From Chrysaora quinquecirrha (lineage: Eukaryota; Cnidaria; Scyphozoa; Semaeostomeae; Pelagiidae): a stretch of DNA of 64,000 bases. Position numbers and translations under genes: made by a program. This document shows positions 23,827 through 34,380 of this stretch, in pieces (the stretch's first letter is position 1; each line of letters begins with the position of its first letter). The notes below the pieces were generated by a model. It was not told where the DNA came from, did no database searches, and saw only the letters and a program-made list of their open reading frames with translations. The stretch covers positions 1,842,582 through 1,906,581 of the forward strand of contig JACTAT010000038.1 in the NCBI GenBank assembly GCA_014526335.1, given 5' to 3'.

Positions 23827-24112
23827 TTATAGTATCATTTGAAAAGTTTATTTTATTAAAAATAAGAGAAATAGGATTATGAACATCTGATAATAGTGGG
23901 TTGAATTCTTCTACATTAAGATCAACACAAGAACACAAGATATTTGAACTTCCTACTGCATAGTCAATTAGAGATTTATCCTGACAGGTTGTCTTTCCTA
24001 TTTCTTTATCATTTCCTATACGACCATTCATGATAAACAGATCACAATTTCTACACATCTCTATTAGTTTGTCTCCATGCGAGTTTTTGGAACCATCACA
24101 AGAATACTATAC
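23777..24112 (-). pseudogene. LINE copy B ORF2, endonuclease end
   Basis: After the foreign segment the frame resumes with SKNSHGDKLIEMCRNCDLFI and MNGRIGNDKEIGKTTCQDKS, then NPLLSDVHNPISLIF with the D-x-H end of the endonuclease. The last residues run into the MITE at 23,826. Confidence 0.8.
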
Positions 24113-25020
24113 AAATATGATTCCCCGTGAACTTGTTCTCCTGACACAGGGCATATTTTAAGGAAATTTCTCAAGACCACTAGGGTGTTTGTGCCAAAGT
24201 CGCACAGCGCACTGGAGGTTTGTTTATCAAGGGGGCTCAGGGGGCATGCTCCCCCAGAAAATTTTCCAAAATACCACCTGCAGATTGTCTTAGATTGGTG
24301 GTTTTTCGTATTAGTTTTCGAAAACTATGTTATCAGAGCTTTTATGTTTTTGGAGAAGGAAAGACAGTAACACTTGTAGAATGAACAAGTTAAGCTAGGT
24401 ATTTTTGCTCAGAGCAACAAAATCATACCCCCAAAAATCTTGAAAAAAAAGCTGGGTGTAGCTAGGGGGGTGAGCCTGCGGATTCATCTGTTGTACTTGT
24501 ACGTAACTCTATAAAAGAACACGGACAATTTGTAAATAAAAATATCGCTTCGCTTCAAAAGAAAAGTACACCACACACTTTCAGATTTCCAAGACAATAC
24601 TTTGGATTTCCAAGACCATGGTGCTTTTCGCCATTGATATCGATCATCAACTGTTGCAAGTCAAAGAACTCAGTCTGAATGGATATCTATTTACTTTACT
24701 GTACAGCGAAAACTGATAAATATTCTTACAGATAATCAGTAAACACTTTTCTGCCTACTGTAATCTATGTGCGTCATGCACCATCTTTTCAAAAATTGAA
24801 TTACATTTTGATAATACCTATGTCAAAAGGGCCCATCAATGGTGGAGCAAAACCGGGATTTCAACGATCAGTGGTGGGGCAGCCGATGGGGCCTGGTGGG
24901 GCAATTACCCCACCACTCAGTATGTTAAAAGATGCCCTCATAATAGTGTGAACCTTTCATCATCATAATAGTGTGAACCTAAAGCGGGGATATAGACAAA
25001 ATCTAGTGCTAGTTTATTTC
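24113..25020. other. Foreign segment replacing the middle of the copy B endonuclease
   Basis: This stretch has no LINE homology. It includes AGGGGGCTCAGGGGGCATGC and a GTGGGGCA-rich part, and a direct duplication of CATCATAATAGTGTGAACCT at about 24,960-24,980. About 130 endonuclease residues present in copy A are missing, so insertion was accompanied by deletion. No open frame of note. Confidence 0.6.
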
Positions 25021-25329
25021 TCAAATCAAGAATGTTTCTTTTTCCTTTGGCCAAACAGCAATCTCTGAATCAAATTTGTTATATACTTCAAAATTGTCAC
25101 TAACTCTATCATTCACTCCAACAAAAATGCCCCCAGACTTACGCCTCTTTCTGGTTTTCCTATTTTTTATGTAAGTTAATTTAAATCCTGGCAAATTGAA
25201 TTCGTCAAAATCATCTGTTTTTGATTCAGCGAACGCAATAATATCGTATTTCTTGATTAAATTTAAAAATTCTGGAAGTTTCATTTTGTTTACCAAACCA
25301 TTAACATTAAGAAAAAGAATATTAATCAT
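25021..25329 (-). pseudogene. LINE copy B ORF2, endonuclease start
   Basis: 102 residues with INILFLNVNGLVNKMKLPEF, IIAFAESKTDDFDEF including the catalytic Glu, and GGIFVGVND. It corresponds to the first 100 residues of copy A ORF2 and ends abruptly at the foreign segment to its left. Confidence 0.8.
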
Positions 25330-25356
25330 AGATTGTTTATCACCTCCAAAATAGCC

Positions 25357-26331
25357 CTATTCATCTCCAGTTGCTTGACCTTGTTGCTCCATCTGTTGTC
25401 CAAAACCATTACTTATTATATCACTTTCTTCCGTTAGCATGACCAGTTGATTGTCGATATATAGCTTGTCGACATTCCATTTCGTTTGTTTCCCCTGCTG
25501 CTTTGCCGTTTTGTGGATGGGCCATAGTTTCTTCCTCTTATCTGCAATCTCCTTCGGGAATTGCTCCCCTACTCCAATGTTTGTTTCCTTCAAATTTTTT
25601 GATGACACTTTAACTTTTTCTTTCATTTTATAGCTTGAGAACTTTGCCACTATAGGCCTTGTTCGCCTTCCGCCATCTTGATTGAACTTTGATCCCATTC
25701 TGTGTACTCTTTCAAATTCGACGTTATCCTTGATACCCATTTTATCCTTTATTATACCTTTCACCAATTCTTCCGAGCTGACGCTTTCTTCTGATTCTAC
25801 CTCTTCTATATTATAGAAAATCAGATTTTCTTAAATAGACCTGGCTTGAATATCGATTACTCTTCTTTCGAGGTTTTGCAATTTTTCGTTTCCTCCCTTT
25901 TTCAAAGCATCATCCATATTGGCAACAATGGCCTCTAGCTGAGAAACCTTTTCTTTTAATGCCATGTTTTCATCATTGATTTTGCCTATTTCCGTTTTTG
26001 CCTTTTTTAGTTTTTTATTATTTTCAATTACCATTTTTTCTATTCCCTTAAGTTTGTCCAATTTCATTAACTGGAAGCTTAAACCATTGAAGAGTTCTTT
26101 GATATCTTTGAATTCGTTTAAGATATATGTCATATCGTTCAGCCTAACACCAGTGCTTGTTGTGCTTTCATCTTCTTCAAATTCACTTTGCACTGGTTGA
26201 GAAAGAACAAAATTTTTTAATTTTGTTATCGGAGCTTGGTCAGTTTCGTTCCTATACCGCTTTTCAGTCACTTGCTTATTCGGCGTTATCGTGATGGTTG
26301 CACTTCTCTTTTTTGAAGCTGCTGTTGCCAT
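25357..26331 (-). pseudogene. LINE copy B ORF1
   Basis: Starts at ATG 26,331 (MATAASKKRSATITITPNK). A coiled coil follows (EIGKINDENMALKEKVSQLE), then VIDIQARSI, one in-frame TAA at 25,828-25,830 where copy A has Arg, then ENLIFYNIEE, FERVHRMGSKFNQ, RPIVAKFSSYKMKEKVKV and LYIDNQLV. The order and motifs match copy A ORF1. With a single nonsense codon it is nearly intact. Confidence 0.85.
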
Positions 26332-26373
26332 TTTCCTCTCGTCATGATTCGATAATTAAGATGCTTTAGGCTC

Positions 26374-27205
26374 CAATATTCAAAGCAGAAATATCCTATC
26401 TCTCATTTTAGATCATCTCCTTCAATTTTGTGTGGTAGATAACTGTACTTCTGACTACAAAATTAATTCTCATTTTGCTTATGATTATAGTAAATTCGAT
26501 GCTGATAGGTTTCTCTCTGATCATGCTGAAATTGATACCTTATTTCTTACTGATCCAAATATTGATTTGAATGTGAAATTTGAAAATTTCCTGCTCAGTC
26601 TTAACTGTCTTGTTGATGCACACTGCCACCCTGAATAGCTAAATAAAAGTAAGTTAAAACAAAGAAATGAACCCTGGATTAGCAGGTGTATTTTAAAAAG
26701 ATGAGTATCACAGATAAATTATTTCAGCAGCTTAATGCCGACAACTCTGAAACCACTTCCAGGGCATTTAAACTATTTGGTAATCCTGTAGTTAATTAAC
26801 TAAAAGAAAGTAACAAAAATTACTATCATCAATACTTTGATGCAGATGATGAAGGAAAAGCTTTACAACATGAAGATGCTTTGGAAAGGCATAAAAAATT
26901 TTGTCAATCTCAAACCGAAAAATCTTGACAAAATTCAACACATAACAGACATAAATGGTTCCCAAATTACGAATCCAGGTAAAATTGCAAATAAATTTAA
27001 TCAATTTTTCACCAATGTTGCCAGTGAAATTACAAAGAAAATCCCAAGAACTCCCAAATCACCATTATCTTACCTACGTAATCCAAACCCAGATTCCTTT
27101 TTCATCTCCCCATGTTCTCCTGCAGAAGTCTCTACTTACTGTGGCTGATTTGGACAACCTAACTTCGTAACTTCTCAAAGTTAAGACTGGTGGCAAGACT
27201 GGCAG
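26374..27205 (+). pseudogene. CR1/jockey-type LINE, middle part resuming after LINE copy B
   Basis: Plus-strand frames read FCVVDNCTSDYKINS, FDADRFLSDHAEIDTLF, then NMKMLWKGIKNFVNLKPKN, FNQFFTNVASEITKKI and FISPCSPAEVSTYC, the linker between endonuclease and RT in CR1-type ORF2. Several stops (26,636, near 26,702) and shifts are present. The frame at the junction is one base off from the left part. Homology fades at about 27,205, before the RT. Confidence 0.8.
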
Positions 27206-28821
27206 CCGCGTGTCTTGATGCGAAGCCATGCCTTTTAAACTGGCGGCCGCGCATTTTGAAACACAACTTTTAGTCACGCGGCCGCAAGTTTGAGACAATC
27301 GGCCGCGTGTTTCAGATGCGCGGCCACATGTTTGAGAAAATTGTGAGATCTACAAGTTTTCAAATTTGCTAGTCTGCAATTTGGAACAAGAATTATTGTT
27401 GTTTGAAGTCTTCAGACTTCAGCCATGAGTTTCAGATGTGTGGCCGCGCATCTTCAGCATACAAACTTCTTAACTGAAGCATGTGAAAGACAGGTACTGG
27501 GCCTAAAATGGCATTGTCTGTTTAAGAGAAATTAATATCATGGAAGAGAGAAATAGCAAAGGATATGAGCAGGTAGGCTTAGGCCATAGGCAGTTTCCTT
27601 TTCTGTGCACTTTCTTTTTAAATTCTCCACACATCCTACCTAAAATTTGTGATGTAAATAGGTAATAAAAACTGAATTATACCAAGTCTCTATGACCAGA
27701 AAAGTCTGTAGGCCCTGTAATCAAAATTAATGTTTACCAAGGGAGTGCACTCTGATATGAACATGACGAGGGGGCTTGGCCCCCAGACGTTTTTGCAGAT
27801 ATCGAAGACAAAGTATCTACAAAATCTCAGACCCAAGAAAAAAGTCCTCATTCCATACTGACAAACAAAAAGTGTGCAAAAACAACTGGGGTTACCAACT
27901 GGCTGTATCTAGCCAGAAATATGCAATGGCTCTTTCAGGGTGGCAAGAACATGTGATCGTGAAGACAAACCCACCTAAAAAGTATATTTGACAATAATGT
28001 TAGGCAACCAAAAAATGACTTTTAGGGAAATCTTTACACAAAAAAGTAAATGAAAGGAACATCTGCTACCAAAAAAATAAGAGATTTTCCTCAATAAGAA
28101 AATAAGGAAATCAAAAATTTCACAGCCAGAAAAATAATGCAATCCCTCCACTGTCAATTTTCCTCAAGTACACTCTCTGGGAGAAGGTTCATTAAAATGC
28201 TCAGATGAAAATGCCCTCAAAACTTTTTTTGCAGCAAAAACACTTGATTAATTTAAGTCATAGGTGCAAGTTATAGCCAGTTTTTAGATAGTTCTGTTAA
28301 TACTGACGTGAAAGTTTTTCATCTAGGTCTTCATCTGGTTGCTTCTCATGAAGATATTTTCTTTCTTAAAAGCAGTGCTAACTGTCCAAATTTGCAGTAA
28401 AATTTTGTGAATTTAAGCAGAAGGCATACTGTGTATCTCATAGTCAGGTTCTTATAAAAATGGGTATATACCAGCAATTACATTTGAATGTAACCCTTCT
28501 TTTAAATAACAGCAAAAAACCCGAAAATGAACTTGTAAGGAAAACTCTTGATAAATACAAAATACTACTTCGGTAAGGTTTGAGTTGGGCCTCTTAAATT
28601 CCAGCAATTGTGAGCCTAAATATTCTAATTTATATATTATCATATATTCTAATTAAAAAATTGTGTACAGCCAGCCCAAAAATAACAACTGATTTTGTTT
28701 CGGCCGCTTATGCTGCTAGTTCAGAACAACTTCATGGTGGTGATGAATACTCAGTGCATTTTAGAAATTTTACCCCTGCATGCAGCACTTGCTTTATATC
28801 AAAACTCCACAAAATTGTATT
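27206..28821. other. Non-coding stretch with a GC-rich GCGGCCGC tract
   Basis: From 27,205 to about 27,460 a GC-rich patch repeats CGGCCGCG and GTTTCAGATGCGCGGCC phrases, very unlike the AT-rich surroundings. The segment 27,760-28,000 starts GAGGGGGCTTGGCCCCC, a style of repeat also seen near 24,230. A frame at 28,670-28,828 (ITTDFVSAAYAASSEQLHGG) after a CAG could be an exon of the HECT gene but is not recognised. Confidence 0.4.
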
Positions 28822-28935
28822 ACCGTAAATCCTCGAATAAGCCCCTGGGAGCTTATTTGCAAAAATGAATTTTTTGGTGGGGGCTTATTCGAGGGGGGGG
28901 GCTTGTTCAAGGGAGGGCTTATTTCAAAGTTCCAT
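28822..28935. mobile_element. MITE end of the CCTCGAATAAGC type
   Basis: ACCGTAAATCCTCGAATAAG at 28,822 is followed by GGGGGCTTATTCGAGGGGGG, an inverted arrangement of CCTCGAATAAGC typical of a widespread animal MITE family. The opposite end was not found, so it appears truncated. Confidence 0.5.
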
Positions 28936-29045
28936 AGTTCAGATAGCTTATCTGCTTCTCTACTGTTGAGGATTTTACTTATCAACAAAAAGACAAGAAG
29001 AAGTCTCTTCATCTTTACCTTTATTACCCCCATTCTTACGATAGG

Positions 29046-30520
29046 ATGAAATTTAAATCTTTGTTACACGAAGTTAGTAACAGTGAAGCCGTAGCTGATA
29101 AAGAAGAAGCTAGTGATATTTTTAATGATCAAGAAAATTTGGGTGTCACAAGTGATTGTTCCCCCTTGTTTCGATCAATGCTATTTGACACCTCTCACAT
29201 TTCACCCACAAGCTCTCCAAACACTTTTGATGTCAACCAAGAATCTGCAACAGGAAATGAGACTAGCGAGCTATCATTTCAGGTGCCATCAAATTTGAAC
29301 TCCTCTCTATCAAGATCACCAACTGAAGGAATAGAGTTCCTGCGGACTCTGTCTACAAGAAATTGCAATCGTCCATTGAGATATCGACACTCGATAGGCT
29401 CACCAAGTTTATTCTATAGGTCCACAGAGGCTGATGCGAGTATAATTGTGGGAGATGATGAATCTGTGCAATTTGGTGATGATAAGGTTGATAGATTGTT
29501 TAAAAGTAACGATGCCATTGATTTAAGGGACGAACTGGGTGCAGGGTCAGTGCATTTAACAGAAGGAAATGTTGTAGCCTTTCTGCAGGATGACACAGCT
29601 CGATTTCAGCTGAAACCTCAGACTGATCAACTGAAGCATGTTATAGTGCAACATGATAAGAATCGCTTTTGGAGCCTTTTGTTTAGGCAAAAGTTTGATT
29701 TCAAAATGCAAGATATCCTAATCAGGTTTGCTGGTGAGGCAGGTGCCGATGCAGGAGGCCTGCTTAGAGAGTTTTTGACACTAGCCATAACAAAATTTTC
29801 AAGAAATACCAGGAATCACCGTAGGTGACAGTAGTATCTGGTTGAAGATGGTACCAGAATTTCTTGTCAACAAACGCTATTTCATGTTGGGTCAGTTAAC
29901 TGGAATGGCCATCATCACCATAGGCAGAGGCCCAGAATGTTTCAATCTAATGTTTGCCCAAGCACTCTTCAATGTTCCTCATGATGAAATTGTACCTCAA
30001 TTTGATGATGCGGAGCTTACTGCAATGTTATCTCAGATCGAAAGTGGAGATACAGATCCCTTGCTTGAGCATGACATAAAGGTTAATAGTGATGTAAAGG
30101 CCAGCACAAGGCTCCTAATCATCAGCCATATCATACTAAAATATTCTGGAGCTATAGAACAATTCTCCCAAGGTCTTTAAAGTATAGATGAAGGTCTTGT
30201 TGCGGCTTACAATTATAATATAATGAAGCAGTTTCTGATGCACAGCTACAACGCTGTTTCCCTTGTGGAATTCTTAACACTTATCGAGTTCAAACAAGAC
30301 TGTGACAGAAACTCTAATAAAGCTATTGCTAATGCCATTCGTGATGCTGAGCTTTTCATTGCATCGGTTGCCAACCAAGAAATTGAAAGAACAGAATTGT
30401 CTGATCTGCTGTATCTTTTCACAGGACTTGACAAGGTACTGCCATTTGGGCTTCACAAGAAGATTGAAATATCGTTCAGCAAAGAAGAGAGCTTGGCAAC
30501 AATTTCTACATGCGCATACA
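29046..30520 (+). pseudogene. HECT-domain E3 ubiquitin ligase (G2E3-like family) fragment
   Basis: The first 150 residues are Ser-rich and unremarkable. The HECT domain follows: NRFWSLLFRQKFDFKMQDI, IRFAGEAGADAGGLLREFL, YFMLGQLTGMAIITIGRGPE, DVKASTRLLIISHI and TELSDLLYLFTGLDKVLP, ending at LATISTCAYS, where the Cys in STC matches the catalytic thioester Cys. HECT enzymes take ubiquitin from an E2 onto that Cys and pass it to a substrate. The frame is broken by a one-base shift near 29,822 and a TAA at 30,178-30,180. The domain ends about ten residues early where LINE sequence begins at about 30,521. The N-terminal half of a family member is at 55.7-58.4 kb on the other strand. Confidence 0.85.
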
Positions 30521-32183
30521 GTAATCCCAGTATTTAAGAAAGGTCTTGCTACATTAACATCAAATTATAGACTAATTTCCCTTCTTTCAATTTTCAGTTA
30601 CGTATTTGAAAAAATAATGCATAAACGTCTATATAATATTCTTGAATCGTTTGAATTATTGTTGAATATGCAGTTTGGATTTCGAAGTAGTCATTCCACT
30701 GACCATGCACTTGTCAGTTGGAAGAATATAAGAATATGAAGTCTTCTTTAGATAAAAATAGGTTTGGTTGTTGAATAATTATTGATCTCCAAAGCTTTTG
30801 ATACTGTAAACCATGATATCCTTTTACGGAAGCTAGGACATTATGGGATCAGAGAAGTTGCTCAAAACTGGTTTAAGTCATACTTAAGCAATCGCAAATA
30901 ATTTGTCTCAGTAAATAGCCAATCCTCGTCATTGTGTGACATAACTTGTGGTGTTCCTCAGAGGTCAGTTCTTGGCCCTATATTATTTATTATTTATATA
31001 AATGACTTGCCTTACTCTTCTAAACTGTCATCTTTCTTTTTATTTACTGATGATACCAATATTTATTCTGAGTCTGATGATCTCTCAAGACTTATCAAAA
31101 CAGTCAATAAAGAACTAAATTAAGTAAAATCCTGACTGGAGTGTAACAAACTTGCACTAAAAAATATTGACATGACAAAACAAGCTTCGTGTTTTTCCAT
31201 TCACCCAAGAAGACACTTTCAGAACCGATAACTCTCAAAAGGATGAAATATGTTAAGTTTTTGGGTGTTCTTGTTGACGAGAATCTGTCCTGGAAATACC
31301 ACATAATAGAACTTAGTAAAAGCTCTCTAGAACAACTGGACATTTCTTCAAGCTTAGGCATTACACTCCCCTGCCAACTGTTGTCTTTATGTATAATTCA
31401 CTCTTTTTTTCTTTTTCAAATTATGGTATTATTGTTTGGGGTCTTACCTTTGACACTTACCTTAATCCATTATTTGTATTACAAAAGAAAATCCTTAAAT
31501 GCATCAAATTTCAACCAAATATTGCCCCTTCAGCACCTATATTTCACTCATAAAAGATATTAAAACTTGATGATATGACTCATTTCAATATTTTAATGTT
31601 TGTTTTCAAAGCGACCTACAAATTCTCTCCAATCTATTTTCATAACTACTTTGCTCCAAATTTCTCTATGCATAGGTTCCAAACTCGTCAGGCAACCTTT
31701 GCCTTTCCCTAAAAAGGACCACTCTTTATGGGCTCAAAACAGTTTAATATTTTGGCTCTAAATTATGGAACACTATTGCACTTTATATACGTGTTTCTGA
31801 TTTAATCTCAATTTTTGGCTCTAAATTGAAAAACTATTTTATAGACTCCTATATCTAGTCTGCTTATTGGTGAGGTTTATCTGGTTTATGAAATTTTGAT
31901 TTAAAATTTTTTGATCTTTTTCTTGTTTCTTTGTTTTTATGAGGAGGCGGGGGCTCTCTCTTGATTAGTTTACCAATTTAGAGAGCTCCTCCTTAACCAA
32001 TCTATCTTATATACAATAACTGTAATGCAGTTTTTCCTTGTATTGTTCTGTACTTTTGTATTCTTTTGTGTATTTAATTTTCAGGAATATGTTTTGTATT
32101 TAAATTGTATAGTAGTTGTACTTGTAAGTGTTTAGAATTGTATATAGGGTGGATTGATAATCAAATGAAACTGAAACTGAGAC
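30521..32183 (+). pseudogene. CR1/jockey-type LINE, reverse-transcriptase and 3' end
   Basis: Starts at VIPVFKKG (CR1 RT block) and continues with SNYRLISLLSIFSYVFEKIM, MQFGFRSSHSTDHAL, CGVPQRSVLGPILFIIYIND and LFTDDTNIYSESDD (catalytic YADD changed to FTDD). Then KRMKYVKFLGVLVDENLSWK. Many stops. The 3' end shows a GAAACT repeat tail at about 32,165-32,183, the short-repeat end expected of CR1. It is either the missing 3' part of the copy at 19.6-27.2 kb or a separate 5'-truncated copy that landed in the HECT gene. Confidence 0.8.
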
Positions 32184-32186
32184 TGA

Positions 32187-33330
32187 ACTACATTAACACG
32201 AGAACTGCATGCAAATATCTACAAATCACGACAATTTACAGAAACTAAAGTAAAAACCAAACAAATGAATGAATATTAAAATACAAAACAAAAGTAATTA
32301 AAAACACAGATACATTACACTCTCGCCTCCGTTATAGAAAGAAATAAACTCAAAAGTTAAACTTAGATGTCCTCATAGTTAGTCTACAATATAAAAGAAA
32401 AAGTGTCCAAAGAAGTTAGCGTATTTAAGGCCCAAAGACAATATAAGGCCTGAAGGCAAAATCGGTAAGCGACAGTTCCTGATTTCTCTGCTACAGCATC
32501 CTTGGAAATAAAAGTTCAAAAAACACAATTCCATCAAAAACACAAGAAGGCACTCTCTTTGATCCTTCTGAAACAGCCATCCATCCGCTCGATAAAAAGC
32601 ATCTATTTACAGTGGCTTTGCGGCATCCAGTTGGTCTGTTGGGCTCCAATTGTTGGGGTTTTGTGTAAGTTCAGCATAATTTATGCAGATCGTTCAATCA
32701 AATCAGTAATATAGGATAACAGGTTCAATTTTTCAACTTGGATCAAATGCTCAATAGATCAGCATAAGCAAAATCAGTTCTTCCCTAGTTTTCGATAACA
32801 CAGCATTTGTTCTCTGAAAAGTATAGCACATCCATCAAAAATCCATAAAAATCGATGATTAAATCCAGATGATTCAAGCAACAAATATCTTCAACGAGGC
32901 GATTCCCATCCCTTCAACGCTATCCGGCTCTTGTCACCAATTTGTAGCATGTGGGTTCTTTGGATAGCGTGAAAGGAAGAAAGAGCAAACTTAGGCAACT
33001 AGGCCTAAGCTAAGAAAGACTGCAACTTTATAACTTACGATGTTTAAGATTCCAATCAAGACGAAAAATAAACTAAAATATGATTATACACAAAAATATA
33101 ACACTGACTAATTAGACAACACAGTGATACATCACACAACACATTGACAACAAAGTCAAAAGAACACACATTTCCTGAATAGGGAGTTACTTACACTGAT
33201 ACAAGAACTGCATGGAAACATCTACAAATCACGACATATTACAGGAACAAAAGTAAAAGCAAAACAAATGAATGAATATTAAAATACAAAACAAAAGTAA
33301 TTAAAACTGTTGTCACGTGACGGCATTGCT
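32187..33330 (-). mobile_element. Possible small LTR element remnant (TRIM-like)
   Basis: A direct repeat of about 105 bases (32,200-32,306 and 33,202-33,307) contains CAAATGAATGAATATTAAAA and matches at most positions. Reading the minus strand, the 5' copy leads to CTACA, then AAT, then TGGTGACAAGAGCCGG (32,939-32,924), which looks like an LTR end followed by a primer-binding site. Before the other copy lies GGAGGCGAGAG, a possible polypurine tract. The interior is only about 0.6 kb and non-coding. The second LTR is truncated beside the CR1 end. LTR starts could not be matched exactly. Confidence 0.4.
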
Positions 33331-33623
33331 CCAGCCACTTATATATCTCAAAATAAGATATATTTTCAATATGCTCACAATCAATGTCCAGATTTTCATC
33401 GCATTTATTTCTCCAATATGCAGCATTTATTTCACAAAGTTCATTTATACGCTTGTTTACACTAACAGATTTCTAACATCATTCAAGTCAAAGTATTTCA
33501 TGATAGAAAACAAAACACATTGATTCTCCATCTTTTTTTTTCTCAAATATAACACATTAACAAGTAAGAGAGAGATAAAGACTGAAGTGTTAACTATACT
33601 TAAGCGTTATTTATACTTAATAT

Positions 33624-33660
33624 TTGACAGGTCATCAATCAATCAGTCAATCAATCAAAA
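33624..33660. promoter_or_regulatory. PBX/MEIS-like motif cluster
   Basis: TTGACAGGTCATCAATCAAT and following CAATCAGTCAATCAATC give, on the minus strand, repeated TGATTGAC/TGATTGAT and TGACCTGTCA. It lies just past the 3' end of the first virus-like ORF. Similar text occurs at 51,605-51,650. Confidence 0.35.
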
Positions 33661-33738
33661 AAACAATAGTTCTTTGTTTTATTGTACAAAAAATATTCAA
33701 AAAATATTCAGCCAGTGGTTGTGTAATAAGGCTTGATT

Positions 33739-34263
33739 TCAAATTTTTTTGAGTTGTAATTCTTCTTCTTCTCTTTCATCTAATAAAGAATCACTTTTTG
33801 TTCTTCTGAGTTTTCGCTTTTCTTGCAGCTTAAGTCTCGCTAAAGTCTCTGCATTGTCTCTGAATTTTATTGCTTGTAATTGAATTTCTACAGCAGCCTC
33901 AATATTCTTGACCATATCCTGAATTTTACTATCTTCTGCAACAGCAAATGCTAACATCGTGCCAGTTACTTTTTCCGTTTTCCATATCTTCTCAATTCTC
34001 TCTTTGAATGTAGCATATGCTATATGATGAATTCTTTCGTATACTTCTTCTTGATCGAAGCTATACATAATATTCATCTGCATTTTTTCTCTTACATCAG
34101 ATATTCTTCTCCAAGTCACACAATCAGCATAACGATAAAGGATCTCTTTCCATGCAGGACCAAAATGCATTTCATATTGATGTTTAGCTCGTTCTTCTCC
34201 CAGTTGACGCAATCCTGCAATTCCTTTATTAAATTCTTCTCGATCAAATAATTTGCTAGCCAT
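33739..34263 (-). CDS. Virus-like ORF, 174 residues, unknown function
   Basis: Intact frame from ATG 34,263 (MASKLFDREEFNKGIAG). It is charged and helical throughout, with WKEILYRYADCVTWRRISDV in the middle, an Ala/Glu/Lys stretch at 105-130 and a basic RKLRRTK followed by an acidic DEREEEELQLKK end. No membrane segment or known domain was recognised. It is the last gene of the minus-strand cluster and one of few without a lesion. Palindromic motifs at 34,338-34,380 sit just upstream and may drive it. Confidence 0.6.
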   Translation of the reverse strand: MASKLFDREEFNKGIAGLRQLGEERAKHQYEMHFGPAWKEILYRYADCVTWRRISDVREKMQMNIMYSFDQEEVYERIHHIAYATFKERIEKIWKTEKVTGTMLAFAVAEDSKIQDMVKNIEAAVEIQLQAIKFRDNAETLARLKLQEKRKLRRTKSDSLLDEREEEELQLKKI

Positions 34264-34337
34264 CTTACTGCCTTTTCTTCACGATTCATACAACTGAATA
34301 TTACTCTCACAAATCGTTCAATTTATATATTTTTCTT

Positions 34338-34380
34338 TTTGACACATGTCAAATGTTTGATTCATTGATTGACAGCTGTT
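34338..34380. promoter_or_regulatory. Palindromic TGACA motifs upstream of the 174-residue ORF
   Basis: TTTGACACATGTCAAA (34,338-34,353) is a perfect 16-bp palindrome. TGATTGACAGCTGT (34,366-34,379) contains TGATTGACAG, the published PBX-PREP/MEIS composite sequence. They fill the short gap between two virus-like genes. Function is inferred only from the motif and position. Confidence 0.5.

Larger units (their letters stand above)
20586..26373 (-). mobile_element. LINE copy B, same family as copy A, inserted into the CR1 copy
   Basis: A minus-strand LINE lies between two copies of CAATATT (20,579-20,585 and 26,374-26,380), a likely 7-bp target-site duplication. On both sides the plus-strand CR1 frame stops and resumes. 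It has ORF1 at 26,331-25,357, endonuclease start at 25,329, endonuclease end at 24,110-23,777, RT at 22,696-22,120 and the tail at 21,732-20,847. Many stops and frame changes, a Harbinger-like MITE at 23,412-23,826 and a foreign 0.9-kb segment at 24,113-25,020 interrupt it. It is older or more damaged than copy A. Confidence 0.85.
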
